A stretch of DNA of 5,765 nt from Chromatiales bacterium. Its GTDB lineage: Bacteria > Pseudomonadota > Gammaproteobacteria > SZUA-152. Within the stretch, counting starts at the first letter, position 1, and each line of letters starts with the position of its first letter. Positions 5,466 through 5,765 of this stretch are shown piece by piece. The notes under the pieces were generated by a model. The model saw only the letters and a program-made list of their open reading frames with translations, was not told where the DNA came from and did no database searches. Location of the stretch: the NCBI GenBank assembly GCA_026999335.1, contig JALTPW010000105.1, forward strand, positions 1-5,765. Reading direction: 5' to 3'. Both the position numbers and the translations under genes were made by a program.

Positions 5466-5619
5466 GTAGGAGCAGGCCATGCCCGCGAAAATTTCTCACC
5501 ACAAAGGACACAGAGGTACACGGAGAAAAACAAACCATATTCATGATCTCTGTGCACCCCCGTGGTGAACAAGATTCTCTGGGCTGAGCCTGTTTTTCGC
5601 GGGCATGGCCCGCTCCTAC
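5466..5619. repeat. BIME-like inverted pair of REP palindromes, copy 2
   Basis: An exact copy of the 5126-5279 element shifted by 340 bp, with arms at 5466-5491 and 5594-5619. The A-C mismatch in the left REP is kept, so it arose before the tandem duplication. Confidence 0.88.
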
Positions 5620-5641
5620 ACCTACGGCCCTGCATGTCTGT

Positions 5642-5765
5642 CAGCCGGGTTGCCGTGCACAATGATTTCCTGTTGCGGGCCTTGTTCACGTTCTGTGGCA
5701 GGGGTTTGCCATAACCCCCCATCCCGAAGGACACAATTAAGCAGGATTGGGCAAAGCTACCACGA
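5642..5765. repeat. 340-bp tandem repeat, copy 3 (cut by the window edge)
   Basis: The first 124 bp of a third unit are present and carry G5702, as in copy 1 rather than copy 2. The unit includes another synthase tail (5643-5714). The total number of copies is unknown because the window ends here. Confidence 0.95.
5643..5714 (+). pseudogene. Second duplicated 3' end of the squalene synthase gene
   Basis: A further copy of synthase residues 333-355 with TAA, identical to the functional gene tail in this stretch. It is again preceded by the in-frame junction ATG (5634-5636) without a Shine-Dalgarno sequence. Confidence 0.85.

Larger units (their letters stand above)
5302..5641. repeat. 340-bp tandem repeat, copy 2
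   Basis: Identical by eye to copy 1 over its length except A5362 for G5022. The change falls in codon 352 of the duplicated gene tail (AGG to AGA, both Arg) and breaks one pair of the GGGGTT/AACCCC hairpin. The near identity points to recent duplication or to continued homogenisation. Confidence 0.97.

Noticed and set aside
4962..5765. CRISPR array or diversity-generating retroelement
   Set aside because: The repeat unit is 340 bp with no unique spacers, and the copies show no adenine-specific variation and no reverse transcriptase nearby.

Overview
The window looks like chromosomal DNA from a proteobacterium of moderate GC content, most likely a gammaproteobacterium. The evidence is REP-type palindromes of the GTAGGAGC...GCCCGCG kind, an FNR/ANR-type operator, and the style of the G6PD, DedA-PAP2-LssY and squalene-synthase proteins. 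No species can be named from the sequence alone.

Layout. Positions 1-599 (minus strand) hold the N-terminal 199 codons of zwf, glucose-6-phosphate dehydrogenase; the rest lies off the left edge. A 332-bp non-coding gap with a 16-bp tandem repeat follows. Positions 932-2989 (+) encode a 685-residue membrane protein joining a DedA domain, a PAP2 phosphatase with all three catalytic motifs, and an LssY-type C-terminal domain. A 167-bp gap carries two FNR/ANR-like palindromes in front of 3157-3591 (+), a 144-residue bacteriohemerythrin with all seven diiron ligands. A 375-bp gap follows with no gene but considerable structure: two related hairpins in the same orientation, which may be the ends of a small IS200/IS605-like element, and a terminator-like hairpin on the minus strand. 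Positions 3967-5034 (+) encode a 355-residue squalene/phytoene-synthase-family enzyme of the squalene-synthase type. From 4962, inside the last codons of that gene, to the right edge the sequence is a tandem array with a 340-bp period: two full copies and a third cut by the window. Each full copy contains the last 23 sense codons plus stop of the synthase gene and an inverted pair of REP sequences (BIME-like).

How the genes relate. They do not form one operon: zwf is divergent and every plus-strand gene is separated by a sizeable gap. The DedA-PAP2 protein probably acts on membrane lipid or polyprenyl phosphates. The synthase probably condenses farnesyl diphosphate, so both touch isoprenoid or membrane lipid metabolism, but that link is inference. 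The hemerythrin probably binds oxygen and appears to be controlled by an oxygen-responsive FNR-family regulator.

The most unusual parts are the near-perfect 340-bp tandem array that starts inside a gene yet always leaves that gene intact, the double FNR-like control region of the hemerythrin, and the paired hairpins upstream of the synthase. I found no defence system, CRISPR array, tRNA, rRNA or transposase gene.
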